Positions 8,540 through 17,256 are shown, counted from the stretch's first letter. The stretch: 64,000 nt of DNA from Streptosporangium amethystogenes (GCF_000721075.1 NZ_JOEQ01000009.1:1-64000); one strand, 5' to 3'. The notes: generated by a model from the letters alone, not told the origin. A program made the numbers and translations.

Positions 8540-9496
8540 ATGACGGCAGGGCGACCGATGCCCACACAGGACGACGTGCTCGGGTACTTCAACACGCTGT
8601 CGAACTGGGGACGGTGGGGCGACGACGACGAGCTCGGCACTCTGAACCACATCACCGACGACGTCCGGCTGGCGGCGGCGCGGGCCGTGCGCCACGGCAG
8701 GAGCGTGTCGTGCGCATGGGAGGTCGCCGTACCGGAAGACATGGAACGGTCGACGACGACGTGCCCGTGCGCCGCCGACATGCCAGGTGCCGAGGACATG
8801 CCGGTGCCCGGATTCCGCAACGACCGGCGCTGGGGCTTTTCGTCCGAGCGGCTCGGCGTCACGTTCCACGGCAACACCCTCACCCACGTCGACTCGCCGT
8901 GCCACATCTTCTGGGACGGCACGATGTACAACGGGCGGTCGCACTCGCTGGTCGACGCCGCGACCGGATCGGCGTGGGCGTCCGTCACGGCGGCGGCGAA
9001 CGGGATCATCACGCGCGGTGTCCTGCTGGACATTGCGAGCGTGCGGGATGTGCCGTGGTTGGAACCGGGGCAGGGTGTGTTTCCCGACGATCTAGAGGAG
9101 GCCGAGCGTCGCCAGGGTGTGCGGGTGCGATCCGGCGATGCGGTACTCCTGCGGACCGGCTATGGCCGCGTCCGGCACGAGACCGGTGCGGTCAGCGGTT
9201 TCACGCAGGCCGGGTGGCACGCGTCCTGCCTGCCGTGGCTGCATGAACGGGAGGTCGCGCTGATCGGCGCTGACACGCCCCAGGACGTTCAGCCATCGGG
9301 GTACGAAGGCGTGTTGATGCCGGTTCACGCCGTGAGCCTCGTCGCCATGGGTCTGTGGATGCTCGACAACTGCGACCTGGAGGCGTGCGCGGCGACGGCT
9401 GCCGAGCTCGGCCAGTGGGACTTCCACCTCGCGGTCGCGCCGGTCCGCTTCGCCGGTACGTCCGGCAGCCCGGTCAACCCGATCGCCACATTCTGA
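8540..9496 (+). CDS. Cyclase family protein (kynurenine formamidase-like metal hydrolase)
   Basis: The protein has 318 residues. The motif HGNTLTHVDSPCH at about residues 113-125 is the HxGTHxDxPxH metal-binding signature of the cyclase/kynurenine formamidase family (PF04199). An upstream ELGTLNHITDD segment and a downstream SGDAVLLRTGYGR are typical of the long-chain subgroup of about 310-330 residues. The start is the ATG at 8540 behind GGAGGAGGC; an overlapping ATG at 8532 is out of frame and stops after three codons. It probably hydrolyses an amide, ester or lactone with a divalent metal; the substrate is unknown. There are no catabolic neighbours. Confidence 0.88.
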   Translation: MTAGRPMPTQDDVLGYFNTLSNWGRWGDDDELGTLNHITDDVRLAAARAVRHGRSVSCAWEVAVPEDMERSTTTCPCAADMPGAEDMPVPGFRNDRRWGFSSERLGVTFHGNTLTHVDSPCHIFWDGTMYNGRSHSLVDAATGSAWASVTAAANGIITRGVLLDIASVRDVPWLEPGQGVFPDDLEEAERRQGVRVRSGDAVLLRTGYGRVRHETGAVSGFTQAGWHASCLPWLHEREVALIGADTPQDVQPSGYEGVLMPVHAVSLVAMGLWMLDNCDLEACAATAAELGQWDFHLAVAPVRFAGTSGSPVNPIATF

Positions 9497-9513
9497 CCGC
9501 GGTTCACGAGGAG

Positions 9514-9927
9514 GTGCGACGAAGGACCCGGCTGACCGAGCTCGGATCGCGCTCCGCGTATCTGATCGAGACCGGCGACCGTTCCCTTCTCGCCTACACC
9601 GCGGCCGGTTCGGAGCGTGACGGTTTCCTGGAGAGCGTGTGCCGGAACATCCCGGCGATCCACGCGAGGATCGACGCGGAGAACCATGTCGATCCTCGGC
9701 AGCTGTGGACGGAACGGCTCGCCGACGGCAAGCTCGGCCGCGGACTTCCGCGGCACCTTCCCCGTGGTCTGTGGCGGGCCATTTTCGGCCCCGAGACCTT
9801 CACCGGCCCTCCCGAACTGCCGCTCAACCGGCTGGGTTCCTTTCAGCTCTACAAGCATCACTTCCTGCAGTTGTGGTGTGACGATGACGCGCTCCGGCGC
9901 CGAACTGCGGCAACCGGTGGACGATGA
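9514..9927 (+). CDS. Hypothetical protein, possibly a gene remnant
   Basis: An open frame of about 137 codons starts 18 bases after the cyclase gene at GTG 9514, with GAGGAG very close upstream. Composition is protein-like (LIETGDRSLLAYTAAGSERD, FQLYKHHFLQLWC) and lacks the Arg/Pro excess of shadow frames. I recognise no family. The frame is also open upstream into the cyclase gene, so it may be the 3' part of a lost gene rather than an intact one. Confidence 0.35.
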   Translation: MRRRTRLTELGSRSAYLIETGDRSLLAYTAAGSERDGFLESVCRNIPAIHARIDAENHVDPRQLWTERLADGKLGRGLPRHLPRGLWRAIFGPETFTGPPELPLNRLGSFQLYKHHFLQLWCDDDALRRRTAATGGR

Positions 9928-9960
9928 CGCGGAGGGCGGCGGCGGGGTGGAGCGGCCGCG

Positions 9961-10932
9961 TCAGTCGTCTCGTTGGCCCTCGATCAACGCCTCGCCGGTT
10001 TTCGTCCGGGAATACAGGACGGACCGGCCGATGCGTTGGCGCCGGACAAGGCGGGCGTCCAGGAGGACCTTGAGGTGACGGCCCACCGACCCCAGCCCCT
10101 GGCCGGTCAGCGCCACGAGCTGGGTCGTGTTCTTCGGACTGTCGAGAAGAACGAGAATCCTTGACCGAGCCCGCCCCAACAGCCTGCCCAGGGCATCGGG
10201 CACCGGTGACCGGCCCTCGTCGGTGAGTGGCCCCCGGCACGGGTACATCACGGCATACCGATGGGGCAGGTGCCAGCCGACCCACCCGCGGCTCGGGGTC
10301 ACCGGCACGAACAGCAACTGGGCCCCGGACAGCTCCCTGGGGGGATGGTCGTAGGCGTTGATCTGTAGCCGGCTCTCTCCCAGCCAGCGCATCCCGGGTC
10401 GCATGTCATCCAGCGCGGCGGCCCAGCCGCCCTGGCTCAACCGTTCCGACCTCGCGGCGATGTCCGCCTCGATGACCCTGCGGCGCCGCGGCCAGTAAGG
10501 CGATATCGTCTCCCGCCATACCCACGACAGCAGGTCGGCGGCACGTTCGGCCAGATCGGCGCGGTCCAACGCGGCGGGAAGCGGCCCGCCCAGCGATACG
10601 ACCAGGTCCGCGTGGGCGACCTCGGTGGGGGTCGCGCGGATGTGCCGCAGTTCGTCCTCGAACGTCGTCTCTCCTTCGCCGGCAGGCGCGGGGACGAGGA
10701 AGTCGGCGATCCAGCGGTGCCCGAGCGCGGTACGAACGAGCAGCGCGCTGATCGGATCGGCGGACAGTCGGCGTCGGTAGGCGGGCAGGTGGGCATCGAG
10801 CCAGGTACGCTCGCCCGGATGCGCGGCCATGTCGGTCGCCAGGGTCAGCAGGCCCGCGGTGGTCTCGGCAAGGGCGGAGACGGCGAACCGGCTTCTGGCG
10901 AGGGTGTCCGCGTTGACCTGCCAGCAGCCCAT
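9961..10932 (-). CDS. ArsR-like winged-helix regulator with DUF5937 domain
   Basis: The protein has 323 residues. The first 220 form a helical DUF5937-type region beginning FAVSALAETTAGLLTL. The last 90 contain a winged helix (LGRARSRILVLLDSPKNTTQ, GLGSVGRHLKVLLDARLVRR, VLYSRT) of the ArsR kind. This domain order is common in actinobacterial transcription factors that sit opposite MFS exporters. It is divergent from such an exporter with 58 bp between starts, so repression of the exporter is the likely job. No cysteine metal site is visible, so an organic ligand is more likely than a metal. Confidence 0.88.
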   Translation of the reverse strand: MGCWQVNADTLARSRFAVSALAETTAGLLTLATDMAAHPGERTWLDAHLPAYRRRLSADPISALLVRTALGHRWIADFLVPAPAGEGETTFEDELRHIRATPTEVAHADLVVSLGGPLPAALDRADLAERAADLLSWVWRETISPYWPRRRRVIEADIAARSERLSQGGWAAALDDMRPGMRWLGESRLQINAYDHPPRELSGAQLLFVPVTPSRGWVGWHLPHRYAVMYPCRGPLTDEGRSPVPDALGRLLGRARSRILVLLDSPKNTTQLVALTGQGLGSVGRHLKVLLDARLVRRQRIGRSVLYSRTKTGEALIEGQRDD

Positions 10933-10990
10933 GTTTCGCCCCCTTGTGAAAGGTTACCGGTCCGGCCGGCGGAGCCGATGAGATTCCCGC

Positions 10991-12184
10991 ATGCGTACTT
11001 ATCGGGAGCTTTTCCAGGCGCCGGAGTTCACCCCGCTGTTCGCCGCCTCCGCCGTGCAGACGATGGCCTCGACGGTGAGCGGGCTGGCTCTGGGCACGCT
11101 CGTCTATGCGGCGACCGGTTCGCCGCTCCTTTCGGCTCTGAGCATGTTCGGCTCCTCCTTCGCCCAGGTGATCGGCGCGACGGCGCTGATGTCCGCGGCC
11201 GACCGGCTGCCGCCACGCGCCGCGTTGACCGTCCTGGCCGTGGCCTTCGGGCTCGGGACGGCCGTCATGGCGATACCCGGACTGCCGGTGTGGGCGGTCT
11301 TCGCCGTCCTCTTCGGCCTCGGGCTGGTCGCCTCGCTGGGCGGCGGGGTGCGTTACGGGTTGCTGAACGAGATCCTGCCGCAGCAGGGTTACCTGCTCGG
11401 CCGGTCCGTGCTCAACATGTCGGTGGGCATCGCGCAGATCTGCGGGTTCGCCCTCGGCGGCCTGCTGGTGAACGCCCTGTCCCCGCGGGGGACGTTGCTC
11501 GCCGCGGCGACTCTCAACCTCGCCGCCGCGCTGGTGGCGTACTTGGGCCTGGCGCGCCGGCCGGCACGCGCCTTTGGCCGGCCGTCTGTCGTCGTCACCT
11601 GGCGCAACAACGTCCGGCTGTGGTCGTCGGCACCTCGCCGGTACGTCTATCTGGCCCTGTGGGTGCCGAATGGGCTGATCGTCGGCTGCGAGGCGCTTTT
11701 CGTACCGTACGCACCGGAGCACGCGGGCCTGCTCTTCGCCCTGGCCGCGTTCGGCATGCTGACCGGGGACGTGTTCGTCGGCCGGTTCCTCCCGCCTCGG
11801 TGGCGGGAACGGCTCGCCACCCCGCTGAGACTGCTGCTGGCCGCCCCGTACCTGGTCTTCGTCCTGAATCCCGCACCGCCGTCGGCGGCGGTGGCCGTCA
11901 CACTGGCCTCGGTCGGGTACGCGGCCGGCCTCCTGCTCCAGGAGCGGCTGGTCGCTCTCACTCCCGCCGACGTACGGGGGCAGGCCCTGGGACTGCACTC
12001 CTCCGGCATGATGGCCATGCAAGGCGTCGGAGCCACGCTGGCCGGCGCCGTCGCCCAGTACACCTCTCCTGCTCTGGCCATGTCCGTGATGGCGGCGGCC
12101 TCGGTCCTGGTGACCGTGTGCCTGACACCGGGGCTGCGCCCCGACCGCAGGAGCGACGACGAGATCGCCGCAGCCATACGCTGA
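10991..12184 (+). CDS. MFS transporter
   Basis: The protein has 397 residues and about 12 hydrophobic segments. The opening MRTYRELFQAPEFTPLF and the internal GGVRYGLLNEILPQQGYLLG are typical of the MFS group of actinobacterial drug or metabolite exporters. The start is the ATG at 10991; the ribosome-binding site is weak (GGCGGAGCC about 15 bases upstream). It faces the ArsR-like regulator across a short shared promoter and is probably repressed by it. The substrate is unknown. Confidence 0.88.
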   Translation: MRTYRELFQAPEFTPLFAASAVQTMASTVSGLALGTLVYAATGSPLLSALSMFGSSFAQVIGATALMSAADRLPPRAALTVLAVAFGLGTAVMAIPGLPVWAVFAVLFGLGLVASLGGGVRYGLLNEILPQQGYLLGRSVLNMSVGIAQICGFALGGLLVNALSPRGTLLAAATLNLAAALVAYLGLARRPARAFGRPSVVVTWRNNVRLWSSAPRRYVYLALWVPNGLIVGCEALFVPYAPEHAGLLFALAAFGMLTGDVFVGRFLPPRWRERLATPLRLLLAAPYLVFVLNPAPPSAAVAVTLASVGYAAGLLLQERLVALTPADVRGQALGLHSSGMMAMQGVGATLAGAVAQYTSPALAMSVMAAASVLVTVCLTPGLRPDRRSDDEIAAAIR

Positions 12185-12251
12185 CCGGCTGCCCGTTCAC
12201 CGTGGCCCCTCGGCTGAGCTGACAGAGCACCGCCGGGCGGGGCGTCTGGTG

Positions 12252-12276
12252 GCCAGGGGGCATCGTGTCCCCCGGC
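12252..12276. terminator. Hairpin between convergent genes
   Basis: GCC-A-GGGGG, an 8-base loop, CCCCC-GGC. It lies between the end of the MFS gene (12184) and the end of the methyltransferase gene (12295) and could terminate both. There is no T tract, as is usual in high-GC actinomycetes. Confidence 0.45.
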
Positions 12277-12294
12277 TTGGAGGGGCGTCCCGCC

Positions 12295-13158
12295 TCATGG
12301 GGTGGCCGCCGCGGTGATGAGCCAGATCCCGGTCGTCAACCGGTAGCCGGACGCCGGCTCGTGGAAGCGGGCCAGCAGCCGGGCCGCCCCGGCGCGTGCG
12401 GCCGCCTGCTGCGCCGGTGTGGCATCACGGTACGCGGCTCCGGCCGGGCCGATCTCGATCAGCCATTCGGCCACGGTTCCGGGGTCGTCGGGGGCGTGCA
12501 GGACGATGTCGTGCGGCTGGACGGTGACGGCCTCGAAACCGGCCTCGGTCAGGATGCGGATCACCCGTTCGGAGTCGGCGAACGCGAACGGGCCCGGCTC
12601 GTCGCCGACGGGCATCGGCGGAAGCGGCCCGAGATGCGGCGCGGCGCCGAGCAACACCGCGTGCATCCAGGGGCTGGTCGCGCCGTCGCGGAAGACGGTG
12701 GCGGCCATCCGCCCACCCGGACGCAGCGCCCGCCGGATCGTGGCGCAGCCGGCGACCGGGTCGGCCAGCAGCATGAGGGCCATCCGGGAGAAGACCGCGT
12801 CGAAGGGCGCCCCCGCGACGGTGCCGGCGGTTTCGATGTCGGCGGCGGTGAAGCGCAGGCCGGGATGGTGGTCGCTCGGGAACCGCGCGGCCGCGGCCGC
12901 CACCATGGAGTCGTCCAGGTCCAGGCCGACCACCGTGCCGGTCGGGGCGACGGCCGTCGCGAGTTCCGCGGTGGTGCCGCCGCACCCGCAGCCGACGTCA
13001 AGGATCCGATCTCCGGGCCCGGGGCGCAGCCAGTCGAGCGCCGCGGCACCCAGCGGCCGGCCGTACTCGTCCTGACGGTCGGCGTGGTGTATCCATCCCG
13101 GTGCGGCCTGCGCCCAGAACGTGACGTTGCGAGCCCGCATGTCGGCGATGCCGGTCAC
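12295..13158 (-). CDS. Class I SAM-dependent methyltransferase
   Basis: The protein has 287 residues. Motif I ILDVGCGCGGTTAELA (about 52-67), the acidic motif II VVGLDLDDSMV and the post-motif LRPGGRMAATVF define a Rossmann-fold class I methyltransferase of the UbiE/Methyltransf_25 kind. Its ATG overlaps the stop of the upstream monooxygenase-like gene (ATGA), so the two are translationally coupled. The pair faces a TetR regulator across a 33-bp palindrome. The substrate is unknown; a small molecule handled together with the ABM-like partner is the natural guess. Confidence 0.88.
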   Translation of the reverse strand: MTGIADMRARNVTFWAQAAPGWIHHADRQDEYGRPLGAAALDWLRPGPGDRILDVGCGCGGTTAELATAVAPTGTVVGLDLDDSMVAAAAARFPSDHHPGLRFTAADIETAGTVAGAPFDAVFSRMALMLLADPVAGCATIRRALRPGGRMAATVFRDGATSPWMHAVLLGAAPHLGPLPPMPVGDEPGPFAFADSERVIRILTEAGFEAVTVQPHDIVLHAPDDPGTVAEWLIEIGPAGAAYRDATPAQQAAARAGAARLLARFHEPASGYRLTTGIWLITAAATP

Positions 13159-13451
13159 TGGAAGGGCATCTCGGCGCCGTCGACCGTCACGGACCGGAAA
13201 TTCGCGGCCTTGCCCACGTCGAACCCGTCCGTCTGGGCGGCCAGACCGGCGGCGCGCATGAGCCGCTCGGACTGGAAGCGCCGGAACGCCTCCGCGTCCT
13301 GCCAGACGTTGATGATCCGCCAGCCGCCTTCGACCGGCCCCGCGACATGGGCGAGCAGGCCCGGCGGCCGGTCCGGGCCCAGATTGCGCTCCACCGCGAG
13401 GTACTCCTCCTCGGTCACGCCGGGCATCTCCTGCAGTACTCCGAACGGCAT
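13155..13451 (-). CDS. Antibiotic biosynthesis monooxygenase-like small protein
   Basis: The protein has 98 residues from the ATG at 13449-13451, which has GAGGTGG seven bases upstream; GTG 13460 would place the ribosome-binding site too close. It is a single ferredoxin-like alpha+beta domain with GLLAHVAGPVEGGWRIINVW and a C-terminal VGKAANFRSVTV strand, as in the ABM/DUF1330-like dimeric barrel group. Such proteins are often cofactor-free oxygenases or stress-related enzymes. It is first in a two-gene operon with a methyltransferase, controlled from the palindrome at 13464-13496. Confidence 0.75.
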   Translation of the reverse strand: MPFGVLQEMPGVTEEEYLAVERNLGPDRPPGLLAHVAGPVEGGWRIINVWQDAEAFRRFQSERLMRAAGLAAQTDGFDVGKAANFRSVTVDGAEMPFQ

Positions 13452-13463
13452 CGCGACCACCTC

Positions 13464-13496
13464 TCTATTGGATAGAGTAAGACTCTATCTAATAGA
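13464..13496. promoter_or_regulatory. 33-bp inverted repeat, proposed TetR operator
   Basis: The left arm TCTATTGGATAGAGT, spacer AAG and right arm ACTCTATCTAATAGA pair in 14 of 15 positions. It lies between the ABM/methyltransferase operon and the TetR gene at 13508 and is strikingly AT-rich for this genome. Binding by the neighbouring TetR protein and repression of both directions is inferred from position and symmetry. Confidence 0.8.
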
Positions 13497-13507
13497 ACCT
13501 TATACTA

Positions 13508-14149
13508 ATGCGGGTGGACGGCAAGCGGAGTTACCAGTCGGCACGGCGCCGGGAGCAGGCCCGCCAGACCCGGCGGGCGATCCTGGACGCGGCCGGCAGA
13601 CTGTTCGTCGACCCCGGCTACGCGGCCACTCCGCTGAGCGCCGTCGCCTCCGAGGCCGGTGTGGCGGTCCAGACGATCTACGCGGCCTTCGGCAGCAAAC
13701 ACCAGCTGCTGTCCGAACTCGTCGACGTCACCGTCGCCGGCGACGACGAACCGGTGGCACTGCCCGACCGGCCGTTCGTGGCCGAGATCCGGGCCCTGCC
13801 CGATCCTCGCGCCAAGCTCGCCCGCTACGCCCGGCACCTGGTCATTACCCACGCCCGCCAGACCGAGGTGATGATCGCGCTGGCCGGCGCGGCCACCGCG
13901 GACGCCGACGCCGCGCGCATCTGGCACAAGAACGTGGAAGACCGCAGGCGCGGCATGGCCATGCTCGCCGCCGAGATCGTCGCCACCGGATCGGTGCGCT
14001 CCGACCACGACGTCGACAGCGTCGCCGACGTCCTGTGGCTGGCCATGGACTTTCGCAACTACGACTGGCTCGTACGCCGGCGCGGCTGGCCGGCCGAACG
14101 GTTCGAACGCTGGTACGTCGACACGGTCGCCGCCGCGGTGCTGACCTGA
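13508..14149 (+). CDS. TetR family transcriptional regulator
   Basis: The protein has 213 residues. The HTH region is TRRAILDAAGRLFVD and LSAVASEAGVAVQTIYAAF, about residues 20-60, followed by a helical ligand domain. No ribosome-binding site precedes the ATG at 13508. A TATACT -10-like hexamer lies at 13501-13506, so a leaderless transcript starting at the in-frame GTG 13514 (two residues shorter) is an attractive alternative. It is divergent from the monooxygenase/methyltransferase pair with the palindrome between them and likely represses that pair and itself. Confidence 0.88.
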   Translation: MRVDGKRSYQSARRREQARQTRRAILDAAGRLFVDPGYAATPLSAVASEAGVAVQTIYAAFGSKHQLLSELVDVTVAGDDEPVALPDRPFVAEIRALPDPRAKLARYARHLVITHARQTEVMIALAGAATADADAARIWHKNVEDRRRGMAMLAAEIVATGSVRSDHDVDSVADVLWLAMDFRNYDWLVRRRGWPAERFERWYVDTVAAAVLT

Positions 14150-14314
14150 GCGAGGGCCGCAGGCCACCGGCCGCTTCGCGATCCGGGTGCAGGCGTCCCG
14201 GCACGGGTGCGACCGGTGCCCGGTCACTTTCGGCGAGACTCGCTGAGGGGGCCGTACGGCCGACCGTGGCGCAGCCGGGTCACGGTCGCCGGTGATCTTC
14301 GATCGGTCCGAGGG

Positions 14315-15160
14315 TCAGGGCGGCGACATGCTCTGGATGCCGATGACGGCGAGCAGTCTGAGCTTGTCGGCGGCCTCGCTGCCGGGGGCGGTGGTGTAGG
14401 CCACGACGCGGAGGTCGCTGCCGTGCACGGTGAGCACGTCGCAGTCGAGCGTGAGCGGGCCGAGCTCGGGATGGTCGAATGTTTTGGTGTCCGACTCGTG
14501 GACGCCGACGACGTGCGCGTCCCACAGTTCCGCGAAGCGGGGGCTGAGGTTCCGCAGGTCGCCGACGAGCGATCTCAGGCCGGCGTCGGCGGGATAGCGG
14601 GCGGTCGCCGATCTGAGGTCGGCGACCGTGGCCGCCTCGAACCGGGCCTCCTGCTCGGCGGTGTGGCTGACGCGACCGAGCCCGCCGGAGAAGTGGCGCC
14701 AGATCAGGTTGCGGTCGCGTCCGCGCAGCACGGACGGGTCCCCGAAGAGCGCGGCCCACAGCGGGTTCCACCTGAGCAGGGTCCAGGCGGCGTCGTGGAC
14801 GCTGACCGGGGTGCCGTCCAGCTGGTCGAGCAGCCGCTGCACCCCCGGCGTGATGTGGGCCGACATCTGACCGGTGCTGGGCGGCGGCTGTCCGGCGAGC
14901 AGGAACAGGTGCTGTCGCTCCGTCGCGGACAGCCGCAGGGCTCGCGCCAGCGCGGTGAGGATCTGCGCGGACGGGGAGGTCGCGCGGCCCTGTTCGAGGC
15001 GGGTGATGTAGTCGGCCGACACCCCGGCGAGCATCGCCAGTTCCTCGCGCCTCAGCCCGGCCGCCCGGCGCGGGCCGCCGGCCGGTAGGCCGACGGTGGC
15101 CGGGCCGACCCGGTCCCGCCAGTGTCGAAGCGCGGCGCCCAGCTCTCCGTTCTCGGTCAT
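14315..15160 (-). CDS. XRE family regulator with MmyB-like ligand domain
   Basis: The protein has 281 residues. The helix-turn-helix GLRREELAMLAGVSADYITR followed by LEQGRATSPSAQILTALARA lies at about residues 35-75. A C-terminal MmyB-like PAS-type domain (about 100-275) contains WNPLWAALFGD and HPELGPLTLDCDVL. This architecture is typical of repressors placed opposite short-chain dehydrogenase genes in actinomycetes. The intergenic region to the SDR gene carries three copies of one palindrome (15193-15357), the obvious candidate binding sites. The inducer is unknown; the domain is thought to bind fatty-acid-like ligands in related proteins. Confidence 0.9.
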   Translation of the reverse strand: MTENGELGAALRHWRDRVGPATVGLPAGGPRRAAGLRREELAMLAGVSADYITRLEQGRATSPSAQILTALARALRLSATERQHLFLLAGQPPPSTGQMSAHITPGVQRLLDQLDGTPVSVHDAAWTLLRWNPLWAALFGDPSVLRGRDRNLIWRHFSGGLGRVSHTAEQEARFEAATVADLRSATARYPADAGLRSLVGDLRNLSPRFAELWDAHVVGVHESDTKTFDHPELGPLTLDCDVLTVHGSDLRVVAYTTAPGSEAADKLRLLAVIGIQSMSPP

Positions 15161-15192
15161 TCATCCAGTATGCGATGGTTTTCCGGCCACAG

Positions 15193-15357
15193 CCTGGTAC
15201 CAGCTGTACCAGGTGGAACGGGCCCCGGTGTTCCCTGTCCCGTTCCGTGCCGAGGACGGTGCCCCCTTCCCGGTACCGCCTGTACCAGGTGGAACGGGTC
15301 CCCGATGTGGTTCCGTGCCGGGGACTCCGCCCGCTGCCTGGTATCGCCGTTCCCAGG
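15193..15357. promoter_or_regulatory. Three phased operator copies between XRE and SDR genes
   Basis: The motif is CCTGGTAC-N5-GTACCAGG. Copy 1 (15193-15213) is perfect, copy 2 (15269-15289) has 7 of 8 pairs, and copy 3 (15337-15357) is degenerate (CCTGGTAT...TTCCCAGG). Spacings are 76 and 68 bp. Copies 1 and 2 are each followed by AGGTGGAACGG, so the whole unit looks duplicated. Proposed binding sites for the divergent XRE regulator. Confidence 0.75.
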
Positions 15358-15406
15358 AAGCGCGAGGCACTACCTGTGCGGGTCCGCGCCGACGACAGTG
15401 GTGGGC

Positions 15407-16123
15407 ATGACAACCACACTGATCACCGGAGCGAACAAGGGTCTCGGCTTCGAGACCGCCCGCCGCCTGATCGCGGCGGGACACACCGTCTACGTCGGGG
15501 CGCGCGACGACCTGCGCGGGAAGGAGGCGGTGGAGAGCCTCAACACCGGGGGTGGAGTGGGCGAGGCCCGCCCGCTGCTGATCGATGTCACCGACGACGA
15601 CTCCGTCCAGGCCGCCGCGGCGGTCGTCCGCGAGCAGGCCGGCCACCTCGACGTCCTCGTCAACAACGCGGGTATCGCCGGACCGCGCAAGCCGGTCGGC
15701 GAGGTCACCGGTTCCGACGCCGGGACCGTCTACGAGACCAACGTCTTCGGCGCCGTGCGCGTCACGCACGCGTTCCTGCCGCTGCTCGAAGCCGGTGAGG
15801 CTCCCGTCATCGTGAACGTCGGCAGCGGTCTGGGCTCGCTGGCGGTGACCACCGACCCCGCCCGTTTCGAGTCGACGGTGCCCGCCCTGGTCTACTGCTC
15901 CTCCAAGGCCGCGCTCAACATGCTCACCGTGCAGTACGCCAAGGCCTACCCGGCGATCAGGATCAACGTGGTGGACCCCGGCTACACCGCCACCGACCTC
16001 AACGGCCACAGCGGTGTCCAGACCGTCGAGCAGGGCGCGGAGGTCATCGTGCGCCTGGCCGTGATCGGCGCCGACGGTCCCACCGGCGGCTACTTCGACG
16101 CGGCCGGCCCGGTTCCCTGGTAG
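15407..16123 (+). CDS. Short-chain dehydrogenase/reductase
   Basis: The protein has 238 residues. The cofactor motif TGANKGLG (residues about 7-14), the structural motif NNAGIAG, and the catalytic YCSSK with an upstream serine and PGYTATDLNG make it a classical SDR that probably uses NADP(H). The start is the ATG at 15407, immediately before the first beta strand, as usual. It is transcribed from the operator-rich region shared with the XRE regulator. Its last 34 bp overlap the end of the convergent ADP-ribosylglycohydrolase gene. The substrate is unknown, perhaps a carbonyl compound sensed by the regulator. Confidence 0.92.
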   Translation: MTTTLITGANKGLGFETARRLIAAGHTVYVGARDDLRGKEAVESLNTGGGVGEARPLLIDVTDDDSVQAAAAVVREQAGHLDVLVNNAGIAGPRKPVGEVTGSDAGTVYETNVFGAVRVTHAFLPLLEAGEAPVIVNVGSGLGSLAVTTDPARFESTVPALVYCSSKAALNMLTVQYAKAYPAIRINVVDPGYTATDLNGHSGVQTVEQGAEVIVRLAVIGADGPTGGYFDAAGPVPW

Positions 16124-17256
16124 CCGCCGCCGGGGTACTTCCTGAGCCAGGTGCCGGTGATCTCCTGGTCCCCGGCGGACCAGGCCGCGAAGTCGTCCGC
16201 CAGTTCGGTGATGGCCTCGCGGCCCTCCAGGTGGGTGAGCCACCCGGCGGGCAGCGCGGTCTCGCCGTGCAGGGCGCCCAGCAGGTTGCCGCAGACGGCC
16301 CCGGTGGAGTCACTGTCGCCGGAGTGGTTGACCGCGAGCAGCAGCGCCCGTTCGACATCGCCGGGCGCGGGGTGGGACAGCGCGCAGTAGACCGCGATGG
16401 CGAGCGCCTCCTCGGCGACCCACGCCCCGCCGAGTGACTCGACCCGCTCCGGGCTCGGACCACCTTCTGCCGCCAGGGACACGGCGGTGCGCAGCGCCCG
16501 GCTGGTCTCCTCGTGCGCGGGGTAGGTCTCCAGCAGGTCCGTCGCCTGCCGTACGGCCCGTGCGACCACATTCGCTGGGGGAGACGGGAAGTCGTCCTGT
16601 TCGGCGGGAGTCACCAGGAAGTGCACGATGGCCGCGAAGGCTCCGGCGGCGAGGTAGCCGGTGGGGTGGCCGTGGGTGAGCTGGGCGCACTCGGCGGCCA
16701 GCTCGAAGACGTGCCGGGGGTTCCGGGGATTGCCTGCAGGCAGGCCGAACGGGGCCGAGCGCATCACCGTTCCGCAACCCTTGGAATCGGGGTTGACCGG
16801 ACCCGGCTCACCGAACGGTGCGGGGACGACCGTGCCCCGGTGTCGCAGGCCCGACAGGCAGGCGTTCCCGGGGGCGCGCCGGGAGTAGAGCCACCTCTGC
16901 TCGCGGAGCAGGCCGGTGCGGATCGGGTCGTTCCCAGAAGAGCCGGGGGGCGGGGAGGGATGCCGCTGGGTGTCCAGCCAGCGCAGGTAGGCGCGGTGGA
17001 CCGCGTCCACGTCGCCGCCGCGGATCAGCCCCTCCACGGTGAACAGCGTCATCTGGGTGTCGTCGGTGATCAGGCCCACCGTGCCGCGCCAGTCCGGAAC
17101 CAGCCCGGTCACTCCCGCGGGCCCGTGCTGCCTGTGGATTCTCCCGATCGACTCGAACTCGATGGGCGCCCCCAGCGCGTCGCCGAGCGCGCCGCCCAGC
17201 AGGCAACCTCTCACGCGGGCGCGATGGTCCGGCAGGTCATGGGCGGGAGGGCGCAT
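16090..17256 (-). CDS. ADP-ribosylglycohydrolase family protein
   Basis: The protein has 388 residues. GCLLGGALGDALGAPIEF, the metal motif TDDTQMTLFT, the central THGHPTGYLAAGAFA and the C-terminal GDSDSTGAVCGNLLGA are the full signature set of the DraG/ARH fold, with both magnesium-binding acidic clusters present. It should remove ADP-ribose from a protein or small molecule. No ADP-ribosyltransferase is visible nearby, so the target cannot be guessed. It overlaps the SDR gene tail-to-tail by 34 bp. Confidence 0.92.
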   Translation of the reverse strand: MRPPAHDLPDHRARVRGCLLGGALGDALGAPIEFESIGRIHRQHGPAGVTGLVPDWRGTVGLITDDTQMTLFTVEGLIRGGDVDAVHRAYLRWLDTQRHPSPPPGSSGNDPIRTGLLREQRWLYSRRAPGNACLSGLRHRGTVVPAPFGEPGPVNPDSKGCGTVMRSAPFGLPAGNPRNPRHVFELAAECAQLTHGHPTGYLAAGAFAAIVHFLVTPAEQDDFPSPPANVVARAVRQATDLLETYPAHEETSRALRTAVSLAAEGGPSPERVESLGGAWVAEEALAIAVYCALSHPAPGDVERALLLAVNHSGDSDSTGAVCGNLLGALHGETALPAGWLTHLEGREAITELADDFAAWSAGDQEITGTWLRKYPGGGYQGTGPAASK

